A stretch of DNA of 64,000 nucleotides from Limnohabitans sp. T6-5 (GTDB lineage Bacteria > Pseudomonadota > Gammaproteobacteria > Burkholderiales > Burkholderiaceae_C), in contig NZ_NERV01000006.1 in assembly GCF_003063315.1 (NCBI RefSeq), forward strand, positions 34,707 to 98,706, given 5' to 3'. Numbering within the stretch: position 1 is the stretch's first letter; the number at the start of each line of letters is the position of its first letter. A program made the translations under genes and the position numbers. Below, in pieces: positions 30,465 to 39,126 of this stretch. The notes beneath the pieces are model-generated. The model ran no database searches. It saw only the letters and a list, made by a program, of their open reading frames with translations, and was not told the origin of the DNA.

Positions 30465-30492
30465 ACAAAAAAGCCCGTCACTGGGACGGGCT
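30465..30492 (-). terminator. Intrinsic terminator after the RNase-barstar locus
   Basis: On the minus strand AGCCCGTC-ccagt-GACGGGCT is followed by TTTTTTG. A strong GC stem of 8 bp with a T-run ends the RNase/barstar/small-ORF transcript. Confidence 0.85.
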
Positions 30493-30527
30493 GGATGTCA
30501 TCAGGGCCTGTTCGGCCCGGAAGATTT

Positions 30528-30731
30528 TCAGGCGGCTGCCAGCCAGTAACCTGCATTGAATGGGCTGCTCATGCGCAGCGCCAGGGGCGAGACGTCCACC
30601 AGTTTGTCGGTGGGCATTTTTTCGCCGTCTTCAACCGAATCGGCCATCACGGCGACTTCGGTTTGTGCCTCATTCGCCCGTCCTGCTTGGCTGTTTTGCG
30701 CAGAACGGGCTACAGAAAAGAATAGAAGCAT
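30528..30731 (-). CDS. Small ORF after barstar, unknown function
   Basis: The longest form is 67 residues and begins 22 bases inside the barstar 3' end. The last 39 residues (from an internal ATG at 30647) have strongly GC-rich third codon positions, as expected for real coding sequence here. The C-terminus reads SPFNAGYWLAAA. An intrinsic terminator follows the stop by about 35 bases. I recognise no family. It may be a short real protein or the tail of a decayed gene. Confidence 0.4.
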   Translation of the reverse strand: MLLFFSVARSAQNSQAGRANEAQTEVAVMADSVEDGEKMPTDKLVDVSPLALRMSSPFNAGYWLAAA

Positions 30732-31135
30732 CGGAAGGGTATCTTCCGGTCTCCCCAGTAGTCTGCCGTGTCGCGGAAGATGTCGAGCAGTTGCTCGCGT
30801 GCTTCCTTGTCGAACTTGGCGTGTGCAGGAATTTGCTCCAGAACCACGATGAAGCCTGGCTGGGGGCCAGACTTGTGCAGGGGGTCGGTCATGCAGTCGT
30901 ACAAGGCATCAAAGTTTTTGCCAAAGTGCGAAGGCAGCGTGAATTGCGCACCAATCAGGTCCAGCACGTCTTGCTTGCTCTGGGCTTCGGCCAGGTTGGC
31001 ATACAAAAAGTGGTGGCCAAGGCCTTGGGCAGCATCTTGCAAGTCGCTCACGCGGTAGGCGCGGATCGACTGCACGATGTTAGACCGGACGCCCTTCAGG
31101 GGCATCTCTTGGTCATGACGAATCGGCGTGTCCAT
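30710..31135 (-). CDS. Barstar family ribonuclease inhibitor
   Basis: The protein has 141 residues. The barstar-type core is present: DLQDAAQGLGHHFLYANLAE, GAQFTLPSHFGKNFDALYDC (the conserved LP-x-x-F-G-x-N-x-D-A-L-x-D) and a C-terminal WGDRKIPFRCFYSF. Barstar binds barnase-type RNases one to one in the cytoplasm. The gene starts 29 bases after the secreted RNase gene, so the pair protects the producer from its own toxin. Confidence 0.88.
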   Translation of the reverse strand: MDTPIRHDQEMPLKGVRSNIVQSIRAYRVSDLQDAAQGLGHHFLYANLAEAQSKQDVLDLIGAQFTLPSHFGKNFDALYDCMTDPLHKSGPQPGFIVVLEQIPAHAKFDKEAREQLLDIFRDTADYWGDRKIPFRCFYSFL

Positions 31136-31164
31136 CTCCGTGGTCTTTCTTTAAAGCTAAAAAA

Positions 31165-31578
31165 TCAGTTCTTGTCGACGATCATGCGAAAACTCGCGTA
31201 ATGGTCTTGGGTGTAGTAACAGGCCTTGGGCTCCTGAGGGACTGAACCGCCGCAGACGATGCGGCGAGCCCCTCGGTCGCGTGCGCCGGGTGTCCTGACG
31301 GTGTATTCACGGTAGTAACCTCGCGCCTCGCGGGGCAGGATTCGCTCGCGATTGCCAAAAACCACCCCGTCCTTTTCGTAATGAAAAGGACCACCCTTGC
31401 GGATGAGTTGGTAGGTTTCCTGGCCTTCACGCGGCAAGTCTTGCACCGACAAAGTCGTTGAAGTTTGCGCTTCAGTGGCAGAACTGGGAGGGCCCCAAAA
31501 TGTGCAAGCCATCAATACCAAGCTTGCCCAAACTGAAATCCGATGTCGAAAAGCCCCGGTTTGTTGCGCCACCCTCAT
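31165..31578 (-). CDS. Secreted barnase/RNase Sa-like guanyl ribonuclease
   Basis: The protein has 137 residues including an N-terminal signal peptide (about 1-35). The catalytic domain closely follows RNase Sa: VFGNRERILP, YYREYTVRTPGARDRGARR and CYYTQDHYASF. This places the general base at Glu91, phosphate-binding Arg106 and general acid His126. Cys109 and Cys120 could pair. Start at 31578 is supported by AAGGTG upstream; a longer frame to 31656 runs into the maeB terminator. It probably cleaves RNA after G outside the cell or in the periplasm. Confidence 0.88.
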   Translation of the reverse strand: MRVAQQTGAFRHRISVWASLVLMACTFWGPPSSATEAQTSTTLSVQDLPREGQETYQLIRKGGPFHYEKDGVVFGNRERILPREARGYYREYTVRTPGARDRGARRIVCGGSVPQEPKACYYTQDHYASFRMIVDKN

Positions 31579-31645
31579 GAAAACACCTTTCAGGAGATCC
31601 GGGTAAACCCGAAAACTCGAAGGCGCTAGTGTGATGCAATTATCA

Positions 31646-31685
31646 TAAAAATGCAAGTACTTGCCTGTTAAACAGGCAAGTACTT
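31646..31685 (-). terminator. maeB terminator (15-bp perfect inverted repeat)
   Basis: AAGTACTTGCCTGTT-A-AACAGGCAAGTACTT is a perfect dyad. On the minus strand it is followed by GCATTTTTA. It lies 45 bases after the maeB stop and doubles as the upstream border of the RNase gene. Confidence 0.8.
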
Positions 31686-31730
31686 CATGGCCATTGAGCG
31701 ATCAAGTCACGACTTGCAGCCCGGATGTGC

Positions 31731-34034
31731 TCAGCGTGCAGCGTTGGCATCGGCCACGGTGAGGGCTGTCATGTTGACAATGCGGCGCACGGTGGTGCTC
31801 GGCGTCAGGATGTGCACGGGTTTGGCCGCGCCCAAGAGCACGGGACCGACCGCGATGTTGCCGCCCGCTGCCGTTTTGAGCAGGTTGTAGGCGATGTTGG
31901 CCGCATCAATATTTGGCAAAACCAGCAAATTGGCGTCCCCGATCAGGGTGCTGTTGGGCATGATGGCTTTGCGCGATGCCGCATCCAGGGCCACGTCACC
32001 GTGCATCTCGCCGTCGACTTCCAACCAGGGGGCCTGCTCGCGCAGCAATTGCAGTACATCGCGCATTTTGATGGCGCTGGGCTGGTTGGATGAACCAAAG
32101 TTGGAGTGCGAGAGCAAGGCCGCCTTGGGTTTGAGGCCAAAACGGCGCATTTCTTCGGCCGCCATGATGGTGAATTCGGCCAGCTGCTCGGCGCTCGGGT
32201 CGTAGTTGACGTGCGTGTCGACCATGAAAATCTGGCGACCGGGCAGCATCAAGCCGTTCATGCAGGCGAAGGTGTTGACGCCCGGGCGCTTGCCCACCAC
32301 TTGGTCGATGTAGCTCAGGTGCATGGGGTTGGTGCCCCAGGTCCCGCAGATCATGCCGTCCACATCGCCCTTGTGCAGCAGCATGGCGCCGATCAGCGAG
32401 AGGCGGCGGCGCATTTCGATCTTGGCAATCTGCTGGGTGATGCCTTTGCGCTCGGTCATGCGGTGGTAGGTCTGCCAAAAGTCGCGGTAGCGGTGGTCCA
32501 TCTCGACGTTGACCACGTCATAGTCCAGCTCTTCTTTCAGACGCAGGCCGAATTTTTCGATGCGCTCGGCAATCACGGACGGACGGCCGATCAGGGTAGG
32601 GCGGGCGATGCCTTCGTCCACCACGATCTGGGCAGCGCGCAGCACGCGTTCTTCTTCGCCCTCACTGTAGGCGATGCGCTTTTTCAGGGCGCGTTTGGCG
32701 GCCGTGAAGATGGGCTTCATCATCGTGCCCGAGGCGTACACAAAGCCTTGCAAGCGTTCACGGTAAGCGTCCAGGTCAGCAATCGGGCGCAGAGCCACGC
32801 CGCTGTCGGCAGCGGCCTGGGCCACAGCCGGGGCGATCTTCATCATCAGACGCGGATCGAAAGGCTTGGGGATCAGGTATTCAGGCCCAAAGGCCAGGGG
32901 CTCGCCCACGTAGGCGGCGGCCACCACTTCGCTTTGCTCGGCCTGCGCCAGCTCGGCAATCGCGTGCACGGCCGCAATTTCCATCTCCAGCGTGATGGTG
33001 GTCGCGCCACTGTCGAGCGCACCGCGGAAGATGTAGGGGAAGCACAGGACGTTGTTGACCTGGTTCGGGTAGTCGGTGCGGCCCGTGGCCATGATGGCGT
33101 CGTTGCGCACGGCCTTGACGTCTTCAGGGGTAATTTCGGGGTTGGGGTTGGCCAGCGCAAAGATCAGCGGCTTGGCGGTCATCTTTTTGACCATGTCCTG
33201 CTTGAGCACGCCGCCCGCTGACAAGCCTAGAAACACATCGGCGCCTTCAATGACTTCACCCAAGGTGCGCTGGTCGGTCTTTTGCACGAACTGGATCTTG
33301 TCTTCGTCCATCAGCTCGGTACGGCCTTCGTAGACCACACCGGCCAAGTCGGTGACCCAGATGTTTTCACGCGGGATGCCCAGCTTGACCAAGAGGCCCA
33401 GACAGGCCAACGCCGCAGCGCCAGCGCCCGAGGTGACGAGCTTGACCTTCTTGGGGTCTTTGCCCACGACCTTCAGACCGTTGAGGATGGCCGCGCCCAC
33501 CACGATGGCGGTGCCGTGCTGGTCATCGTGAAAGACCGGGATCTTCATGCGCTCGCGCAACTTGCGCTCGATGTAGAAACAGTCGGGGGCCTTGATGTCT
33601 TCGAGGTTGATGCCGCCAAAGGTGGGCTCCAGCGAAGCGATGATGTCGACCAGCTTGTCGGGGTCTTTTTCGTTGATCTCGATGTCAAACGAGTCGATGC
33701 CCGAGAACTTCTTGAACAGGACGCCCTTGCCTTCCATGACCGGTTTGCTGGCCAGCGGACCGATGTCGCCCAATCCGAGCACGGCGGTGCCGTTGGTCAC
33801 CACGCCGACCAGGTTGCCGCGGCTGGTGTATTTGAAGGCGGCCGCAGGGTCTTTGACAATTTCTTCGCACGGTGCGGCAACGCCTGGGGAGTAAGCCAAC
33901 GCCAGGTCGTGCTGGTTGATCAACTGTTTGGTGGGGGAGATGGCGATTTTGCCGGGGGTGGGGAACTCGTGGTATTCGAGTGCGGCTTTGCGCAATTGGT
34001 TGCGTTTGTCTTCGGCTTGGAGCTTGTTGCTCAT
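31731..34034 (-). CDS. maeB: NADP-dependent malic enzyme with phosphotransacetylase domain
   Basis: The protein has 767 residues, the normal length for MaeB. The N-terminal malic-enzyme part includes [34 protein letters not shown] and [12 protein letters not shown]. The C-terminal third (from about residue 440) is a phosphotransacetylase-like domain, which is usually regulatory. It decarboxylates malate to pyruvate with NADPH production. ATG 34034 ([10 protein letters not shown]) is preceded by GGAG; the upstream extension is discarded. Confidence 0.95.
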   Translation of the reverse strand: MSNKLQAEDKRNQLRKAALEYHEFPTPGKIAISPTKQLINQHDLALAYSPGVAAPCEEIVKDPAAAFKYTSRGNLVGVVTNGTAVLGLGDIGPLASKPVMEGKGVLFKKFSGIDSFDIEINEKDPDKLVDIIASLEPTFGGINLEDIKAPDCFYIERKLRERMKIPVFHDDQHGTAIVVGAAILNGLKVVGKDPKKVKLVTSGAGAAALACLGLLVKLGIPRENIWVTDLAGVVYEGRTELMDEDKIQFVQKTDQRTLGEVIEGADVFLGLSAGGVLKQDMVKKMTAKPLIFALANPNPEITPEDVKAVRNDAIMATGRTDYPNQVNNVLCFPYIFRGALDSGATTITLEMEIAAVHAIAELAQAEQSEVVAAAYVGEPLAFGPEYLIPKPFDPRLMMKIAPAVAQAAADSGVALRPIADLDAYRERLQGFVYASGTMMKPIFTAAKRALKKRIAYSEGEEERVLRAAQIVVDEGIARPTLIGRPSVIAERIEKFGLRLKEELDYDVVNVEMDHRYRDFWQTYHRMTERKGITQQIAKIEMRRRLSLIGAMLLHKGDVDGMICGTWGTNPMHLSYIDQVVGKRPGVNTFACMNGLMLPGRQIFMVDTHVNYDPSAEQLAEFTIMAAEEMRRFGLKPKAALLSHSNFGSSNQPSAIKMRDVLQLLREQAPWLEVDGEMHGDVALDAASRKAIMPNSTLIGDANLLVLPNIDAANIAYNLLKTAAGGNIAVGPVLLGAAKPVHILTPSTTVRRIVNMTALTVADANAAR

Positions 34035-34246
34035 TGTTGTTCTCCGTGGTGAGGATGGGCCGCCCGGGCATGTGGCCTGCGGCACCGGCATGAGAATCTG
34101 TGGTTTTTGTTAATTCACAGGGGCTCATCGGCGTGAGTTTCATTGTAGACCGGTGATTGGACGGGCTTGACCCGCTGAATTGACGCATTCAGTGAGTTGG
34201 CTTTTGACTTTTGCGCACAAATCAAATGTGGCGCGCAAGGCACTTG

Positions 34247-34846
34247 TCAGCGCAAATGCTTCCAGGCTTTGTGTTGCAGGGCTTGTTGCACGCTGATGGC
34301 GCCCGGGCCTGGCACCCGTTCAAACGACTCGTCCGCCTGCAAAAGCCCGGGTTTGTCGACCGCCAGATAAAAGCCGCAGCGGCCACTTTGCACCATGTCT
34401 TTGGCCGCCTGTGCGTAGCCCATGACCGCGTTGAACTTGCCGCAAGGCTCGCGTGGCTGCGTCACGCGCAGCACCACATCGCGAAAGTGCAAGGTGTCAC
34501 CAATGAACACCTCGCTCTCCAGCAGGCCTTGCAGGCTGAGGTTTTCACCCACAAAGCCGGGTGCCAGCGTTTCATCAAACATCGACACGCCCTGGGCTTG
34601 GCGCCGTGCTTGCCACCAAGGCCCATGCTCGGACGGGAAGGCGTAAATGGCTTTGCTCAGCCCGCCATGCACGCTGGGGTCGGCCTGCTCGTCACCGGCC
34701 AGGCCCAGCGGGCCGACGGCCACGGCACCGGTGACGCTGGTTTTGCCAATGCCCGACATGAGCTTGCGCCCACCGACCATGAGCGGTCGGATGGTGCCGA
34801 TCTGGACAGACAGAACGCGGCCTGTGCGCAAAGTGGGCAATGACAT
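34247..34846 (-). CDS. MOSC domain protein (YiiM-like)
   Basis: The protein has 199 residues. The MOSC domain carries DEQADPSVHGGLSKAIYAFP, GFVGENLSLQGL and the conserved cysteine in QPREPCGKFN. MOSC proteins bind the molybdenum cofactor through that Cys; YiiM reduces N-hydroxylated compounds with a flavin reductase partner. Its start lies one base after the pepP stop codon on the same strand, so it is likely cotranscribed downstream of pepP. Confidence 0.88.
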   Translation of the reverse strand: MSLPTLRTGRVLSVQIGTIRPLMVGGRKLMSGIGKTSVTGAVAVGPLGLAGDEQADPSVHGGLSKAIYAFPSEHGPWWQARRQAQGVSMFDETLAPGFVGENLSLQGLLESEVFIGDTLHFRDVVLRVTQPREPCGKFNAVMGYAQAAKDMVQSGRCGFYLAVDKPGLLQADESFERVPGPGAISVQQALQHKAWKHLR

Positions 34847-34847
34847 T

Positions 34848-36236
34848 TCAGCCTTTCATCAAGGCTTCGATCTCGTCGGCCTTGACGGGCACGCCGCGCG
34901 TGATCAGTTCGCAACCGGTGTCGGTCACGATGGCGTCGTCTTCAATGCGGATACCGATGTTCCAGAACTGCTCGGGCACCCCTTCGCCAGGGCGCACATA
35001 CAGGCCTGGCTCGATGGTCAGCACCATGCCCGGCTGCAGAATGCGGCTGGGGCGGTCCTTGATGAGTTCGCCCGACAGCGGGTCTTTGCGTTCGCTGACC
35101 TGGCCCACTTGCGAGGGCTCGACGTAGCTGCCGCAATCGTGCACATCCATGCCCAGCCAGTGGCCGGTGCGGTGCATGTAGAACGGGAAATAACTGCGGT
35201 TGGCGATCACGTCCTGCGCGGTGCCGACCTTGTTCTTGTCAAGCAGACCGACATCGAGCAGGCCTTGCGCCAGCACGGCCACCGTGGCGTCGTGCGGCTC
35301 GACGAAACGGGCCCCGGCCCGCGTTGCGGCCACCGCCGCGTCTTGCGAAGCCAGCACCAAGTCATACAGCGCACGCTGCGGCCCGGTGAATTGGCCGTTG
35401 GCCGGGAAGGTGCGGGTGATGTCGCTGGCGTAGCCGTCCAGCTCGCAGCCCGCATCGATCAAGACCAGCTCGCCGCTTCGGATCAGGGCCTCGTCAGCGC
35501 GGTAATGCAGCACGCAGGCGTTGGCGCCAGCGGCCACGATGGAGCCATAAGCGGGGTACTGCGAGCCAAGCTGGCGAAATTCATGCAGCAACTCGGCATC
35601 CAGGTGGTACTCGCGCACCTCTTGCCCGGCCCGCAGCATGGCGGCGCTGCGCTGCATGGCGCGGATGTGGGCGCCTGCGCTGATCTGGGCGGCGCGGCGC
35701 ATGATCTGTTGCTCATGGTCGTCTTTGACCAAGCGCATTTCATCGAGCACGCTGCACAGGTCGCGCTGCTGGTCGGGGCACAGGACACCAAAGCGCACCC
35801 GCGCCCGCACCGACTGCAACCAGCCGTCCAGGCGCCCCTCCAGCCCTGCATGCGTGGCAAACGGGTACCAGACGGTGCTGCGGTTTTCCAGCAGCTTGGG
35901 CATTTGTGCAGCCAGTTCGGCCGAAGAAAACGCCTTGTCCACCGCCAATGCCGCAGGTGCCGCCTCGGGGCCCAGGCGGATGCCGTCCCAGATTTCGCGC
36001 TCCAGATCCTTGGGCTGGCAAAACAATGTGGTTTCTCCCTCGGCCGTGATCACCAGCGTGGCATTGGGCTCGGTGAAGCCGGTCAGGTAATAAAAATAGC
36101 TGTCGTGCCGGTACAGAAAGTCGCTGTCGCGGTTGCGTTGCCGCTCGGGCGCAGTCGGAACGATGGCCAGGCCGCCAGCACCCAGCTGGGCCGCGACGCG
36201 GGCACGGCGTTGGGCATAAATCGTGTGGGAAGTCAT
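34848..36236 (-). CDS. pepP: Xaa-Pro aminopeptidase (aminopeptidase P)
   Basis: The protein has 462 residues. Two-metal pita-bread motifs are complete: VLIDAGCELDGYASDITRTF (two Asp), HRTGHWLGMDVHD (His), LTIEPGLYV (Glu) and IGIRIEDD (Glu). It removes N-terminal residues before proline in the cytoplasm. ATG 36236 (MTSHTIY) is chosen; a longer frame would add a Pro/Arg-rich tail with no family likeness. It is divergent from the Gpx operon. Confidence 0.93.
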   Translation of the reverse strand: MTSHTIYAQRRARVAAQLGAGGLAIVPTAPERQRNRDSDFLYRHDSYFYYLTGFTEPNATLVITAEGETTLFCQPKDLEREIWDGIRLGPEAAPAALAVDKAFSSAELAAQMPKLLENRSTVWYPFATHAGLEGRLDGWLQSVRARVRFGVLCPDQQRDLCSVLDEMRLVKDDHEQQIMRRAAQISAGAHIRAMQRSAAMLRAGQEVREYHLDAELLHEFRQLGSQYPAYGSIVAAGANACVLHYRADEALIRSGELVLIDAGCELDGYASDITRTFPANGQFTGPQRALYDLVLASQDAAVAATRAGARFVEPHDATVAVLAQGLLDVGLLDKNKVGTAQDVIANRSYFPFYMHRTGHWLGMDVHDCGSYVEPSQVGQVSERKDPLSGELIKDRPSRILQPGMVLTIEPGLYVRPGEGVPEQFWNIGIRIEDDAIVTDTGCELITRGVPVKADEIEALMKG

Positions 36237-36315
36237 CGGCCCATTGTAGAGGGGGGGCTGAGCGCTTGTGCAGATGAGGATGCTGTGGGTGTGCGGGCAG
36301 ATGCGGGGACGGGGT

Positions 36316-36345
36316 TTGTAGGTCGTTGGCTTCCGCGCCGACATG
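36316..36345 (+). repeat. Degenerate REP hairpin (locus 7)
   Basis: A GTAG head followed by GTCG...GGC-ttcc-GC...CCGAC, with mismatches in the stem. It is isolated, between divergent pepP and gpx. Confidence 0.5.
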
Positions 36346-36396
36346 GCGTGATGACTGTCAGTGCGGGCGGCCTGCTACTGTTGGGGGCACCCTTCG

Positions 36397-36425
36397 GTGA
36401 CAAGTGGGTCAAATGCACATATACT
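36397..36425 (+). promoter_or_regulatory. Predicted sigma-70 promoter of the lipid/redox operon
   Basis: GTGACA (36397-36402), a 17-base spacer and TATACT (36420-36425). Transcription would start close to the ATG at 36439, giving a very short leader without a clear ribosome site. Confidence 0.5.
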
Positions 36426-36438
36426 GATTGGTCACAAA

Positions 36439-37029
36439 ATGAAATTCAAAGTGCAAATCACTCACTCCGTGGTAAAAAACACATTGCTTGGCCTGTGCTG
36501 GCTGGTTTTGAGCGCCGCATCGGCCCAGGCCGCAGCCCCTGCCTGCCCCGCCTTGCTCAACCACACCGTGGAGCGCCTGCAAGATGAAAAGCCCCAGTCG
36601 CTGTGCCAATACAGCGGCAAGGTGCTGTTGGTGGTGAACACGGCCAGTTTTTGCGGTTTCACCCCGCAATACAAAGGCCTGGAGGCACTGCACGCCAAAT
36701 ACCAGGACAAAGGATTGGTTGTGCTGGGTTTCCCCTCCAATGACTTTTCGCAAGAGACGGGCAGTAACAAGCAGATTGCCGATTTTTGCGAAAACACCTT
36801 CGGCGTGAAATTTCCGATGTTCACCAAAACCGTGGTCACGGGCGAGAATGCCGCGCCGCTGTACAAGCAGCTGCTGGCCGAGACGGGCCAAAAACCCCGC
36901 TGGAATTTCTACAAGTACTTGATCGGGCGAGACGGTAAAGTGGTGGACAGCTACAGCAGCATGACCGGGCCAGACAGCAAAAGCCTGATTGCGGCCATCG
37001 AAAAATCCCTCAAGCAAACCGCACCATGA
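36439..37029 (+). CDS. Periplasmic glutathione/thioredoxin peroxidase (Gpx family)
   Basis: The protein has 196 residues. A signal peptide (about 1-33) precedes a complete Gpx fold with catalytic Cys72 (NTASFCGFTPQY), Gln105 (NDFSQETGS), Trp155 and Asn156 (KPRWNFYKY). It uses Cys rather than selenocysteine. It reduces peroxides, including lipid hydroperoxides, in the periplasm. It is the first gene of the operon and overlaps the next gene by ATGA, placing peroxide defence together with lipid modification. Confidence 0.9.
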   Translation: MKFKVQITHSVVKNTLLGLCWLVLSAASAQAAAPACPALLNHTVERLQDEKPQSLCQYSGKVLLVVNTASFCGFTPQYKGLEALHAKYQDKGLVVLGFPSNDFSQETGSNKQIADFCENTFGVKFPMFTKTVVTGENAAPLYKQLLAETGQKPRWNFYKYLIGRDGKVVDSYSSMTGPDSKSLIAAIEKSLKQTAP

Positions 37030-38336
37030 GCGAACGCATGAAACTGGCCATCGTGGGTTCGGGCATCTCCGCACTGGCCGTGGCCCACACCTTGCGGGGT
37101 CAGGCCGACATCACGGTGTTCGAGGCGAATGATTATTTTGGCGGCCACACCCACACCGTGGACGTGACGCTGCCCACGCCACAAGGCCCCGTCACGCATG
37201 GCGTGGACACCGGCTTTTTGGTGTTCAACGAACGCACCTACCCGAACCTGATCGCGTTGTTTGCCGAGCTGAAGGTGGACACGGTGCCTTCTGACATGTC
37301 GTTTTCAGTCAAGGTGCCGGGCGCATTGGGCGGGCGGGCGCTGGAGTGGAGCGGTTGCGATCTGAACACCGTGTTTGCCCAGCGCCGCAACCTGGTCAAC
37401 CCGCGCTTTTGGCGCATGCTGGCCGATGTGCTGCGCTTCAATGCGCTTTGCACGCGCATCGCCAAAGCGCAACGCGAAACCGAGCTGCAACAACCGCTGG
37501 TCGACTTTTTGCGCCAGCACCGATTCAGCGAATCCTTCCGGGATTGGTATTTCCTGCCCATGCTGGGCTGTATCTGGAGCTGCCCGACGGACCAGATGCT
37601 GCAGTTCCCGGTGGCGACCATGATCCGGTTTTGCCACAACCACGGCCTGATCCAGGTCACCAACCGGCCGCAGTGGTTCAGCGTGCTGGGCGGTGCCCGC
37701 CACTATGTGAACAAGATTCTGGAGGGCGTGCCCGACAAACGCCTGAACACCCCGGTGCGCCTGATAGAGCGCAACGATGCGGGCGTGCGCATCATCACCG
37801 ACGGGCAATCCGAAAACTTTGATGCGGTGGTGGTGGCCACTCACACCGACCAGGCCCTGGCCATGTTGCGCGAGCCCAGCCGCCTGGAAAGCGAAGTGCT
37901 GGGCGCCATCCGTTACCAGGACAACCGCGCCGTGCTGCACACCGATGCCTCGGTGCTGCCGGCCAACGCCAAGACCTGGGCCGCCTGGAATTACGAACGC
38001 GCCGCCAGCGACGACCGCGAATCTTCGCGTGTCTGCCTGCATTACCTGCTCAACCGCTTGCAGCGCATCCCGTACAGCCAGCCGGTCATCGTCTCGCTCA
38101 ACCCGGTGCAGGCGATTGCGCCAGACACCATCGTGGGCGAATACGACTACGCGCACCCGGTGTTTGACATGCCCGCCATCGCGGCGCAGCAAAACCTGCC
38201 GCTGCTGCAAGGCCAGCGCAACACCTGGTTTGCCGGGGCCTGGGCGGGCTACGGTTTTCATGAAGACGGCCTCAAGTCCGGCTTGCAAGTGGGGCGTGCC
38301 TTGCTTGAAAGAGTCAAGGCAGGTCGGGTCGCATGA
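37026..38336 (+). CDS. FAD/NAD(P)-binding amine-oxidase-like protein (COG2907)
   Basis: The protein has 436 residues. The N-terminal FAD site AIVGSGISALAVAHTL is followed by FEANDYFGGHTHTVDV, which defines the COG2907 flavoprotein group. GAWAGYGFHEDGLKSGLQVG closes the FAD pocket near the C-terminus. Members sit beside DUF1365 and Cfa-like genes and are implicated in modification of unsaturated fatty acids in phospholipids. Both ends overlap neighbours by 4 bases (ATGA). The reaction is not established from sequence. Confidence 0.88.
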   Translation: MSERMKLAIVGSGISALAVAHTLRGQADITVFEANDYFGGHTHTVDVTLPTPQGPVTHGVDTGFLVFNERTYPNLIALFAELKVDTVPSDMSFSVKVPGALGGRALEWSGCDLNTVFAQRRNLVNPRFWRMLADVLRFNALCTRIAKAQRETELQQPLVDFLRQHRFSESFRDWYFLPMLGCIWSCPTDQMLQFPVATMIRFCHNHGLIQVTNRPQWFSVLGGARHYVNKILEGVPDKRLNTPVRLIERNDAGVRIITDGQSENFDAVVVATHTDQALAMLREPSRLESEVLGAIRYQDNRAVLHTDASVLPANAKTWAAWNYERAASDDRESSRVCLHYLLNRLQRIPYSQPVIVSLNPVQAIAPDTIVGEYDYAHPVFDMPAIAAQQNLPLLQGQRNTWFAGAWAGYGFHEDGLKSGLQVGRALLERVKAGRVA

Positions 38337-39109
38337 CCGGCACGGGCGCGCTGATTGGCTGGGGGCAAGTGCGCCACACCCGGCTGCGCCCTGCACGCCA
38401 TGCGTTTGCCTATCCCACCGCGTTTTTGATGCTGCCCATGCGTCGACTGCGCGACGCCGCAACGCCTGGTGCCTTGGCCATCAACCGCCGCGCCTGGTTC
38501 GCCTTCCATGATGTGGACCATGGCGATGGCCGCCGTGCCGAGCAGGGCGGCGCCCTGGCCTGGCTGGATGAACTGTTGCAGCGCGAAGGCGTGCTGGATG
38601 CCACGGGCGAAGTCTGGCTGCAAACCTTTCCCCGCGTGCTCGGCCATGCCTTCAAACCGGTGAGCTTCTGGTACGCCCAACGGCCAGATGGCTCGCTGGC
38701 GGCCATCGTGGCCGAGGTCAACAACACCTTTGGCGAGCGCCATTGCTATTTGCTGCCCGCACCCCAATACGGCCGCACCTTGCAGGCCGACAAGGTCTTC
38801 CATGTCTCGCCGTTTTGCGACGTGCAAGGCCACTACCAGTTTCGCTTCATGCGCACCGTGCACAACGGGCAAGAACGCATCGTGGCCCGCGTTGACCACG
38901 CCGACAGCCAGGGGCCATTGATTGAAACCAGCTGGAGCGGCACGCTGGAGCCCGCCAGCGCGGGCGCCTTGCGCCGGGTGATGTGGCGTTTTCCGCTGCT
39001 CACGCTGGGCGTGGTGCTGCGCATCCATTGGCATGCGCTGCGCCTGTGGCTCAAAAAAGTCCCGTTCTGGCGCAAGCCCGAACCCCCCCGTGAATTTGTG
39101 ACCCGATAA
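38333..39109 (+). CDS. DUF1365 family protein
   Basis: The protein has 258 residues and matches DUF1365 (COG3496): RHTRLRPARHAFAYP near the start, TFPRVLGHAFKPVSFWYAQR, EVNNTFGERHCYLL and KVFHVSPFCDV. No signal peptide is seen. Members are nearly always adjacent to COG2907 flavoproteins and cyclopropane-synthase-like methyltransferases, as here. The biochemical role is unknown. Confidence 0.9.
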   Translation: MTGTGALIGWGQVRHTRLRPARHAFAYPTAFLMLPMRRLRDAATPGALAINRRAWFAFHDVDHGDGRRAEQGGALAWLDELLQREGVLDATGEVWLQTFPRVLGHAFKPVSFWYAQRPDGSLAAIVAEVNNTFGERHCYLLPAPQYGRTLQADKVFHVSPFCDVQGHYQFRFMRTVHNGQERIVARVDHADSQGPLIETSWSGTLEPASAGALRRVMWRFPLLTLGVVLRIHWHALRLWLKKVPFWRKPEPPREFVTR

Positions 39110-39126
39110 CCCCAGGAGACAGCCTG

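Noticed and set aside
31579..31656. Longer RNase start
   Set aside because: It would extend into the maeB terminator dyad. ATG 31578 has a ribosome site and begins directly at the signal peptide.
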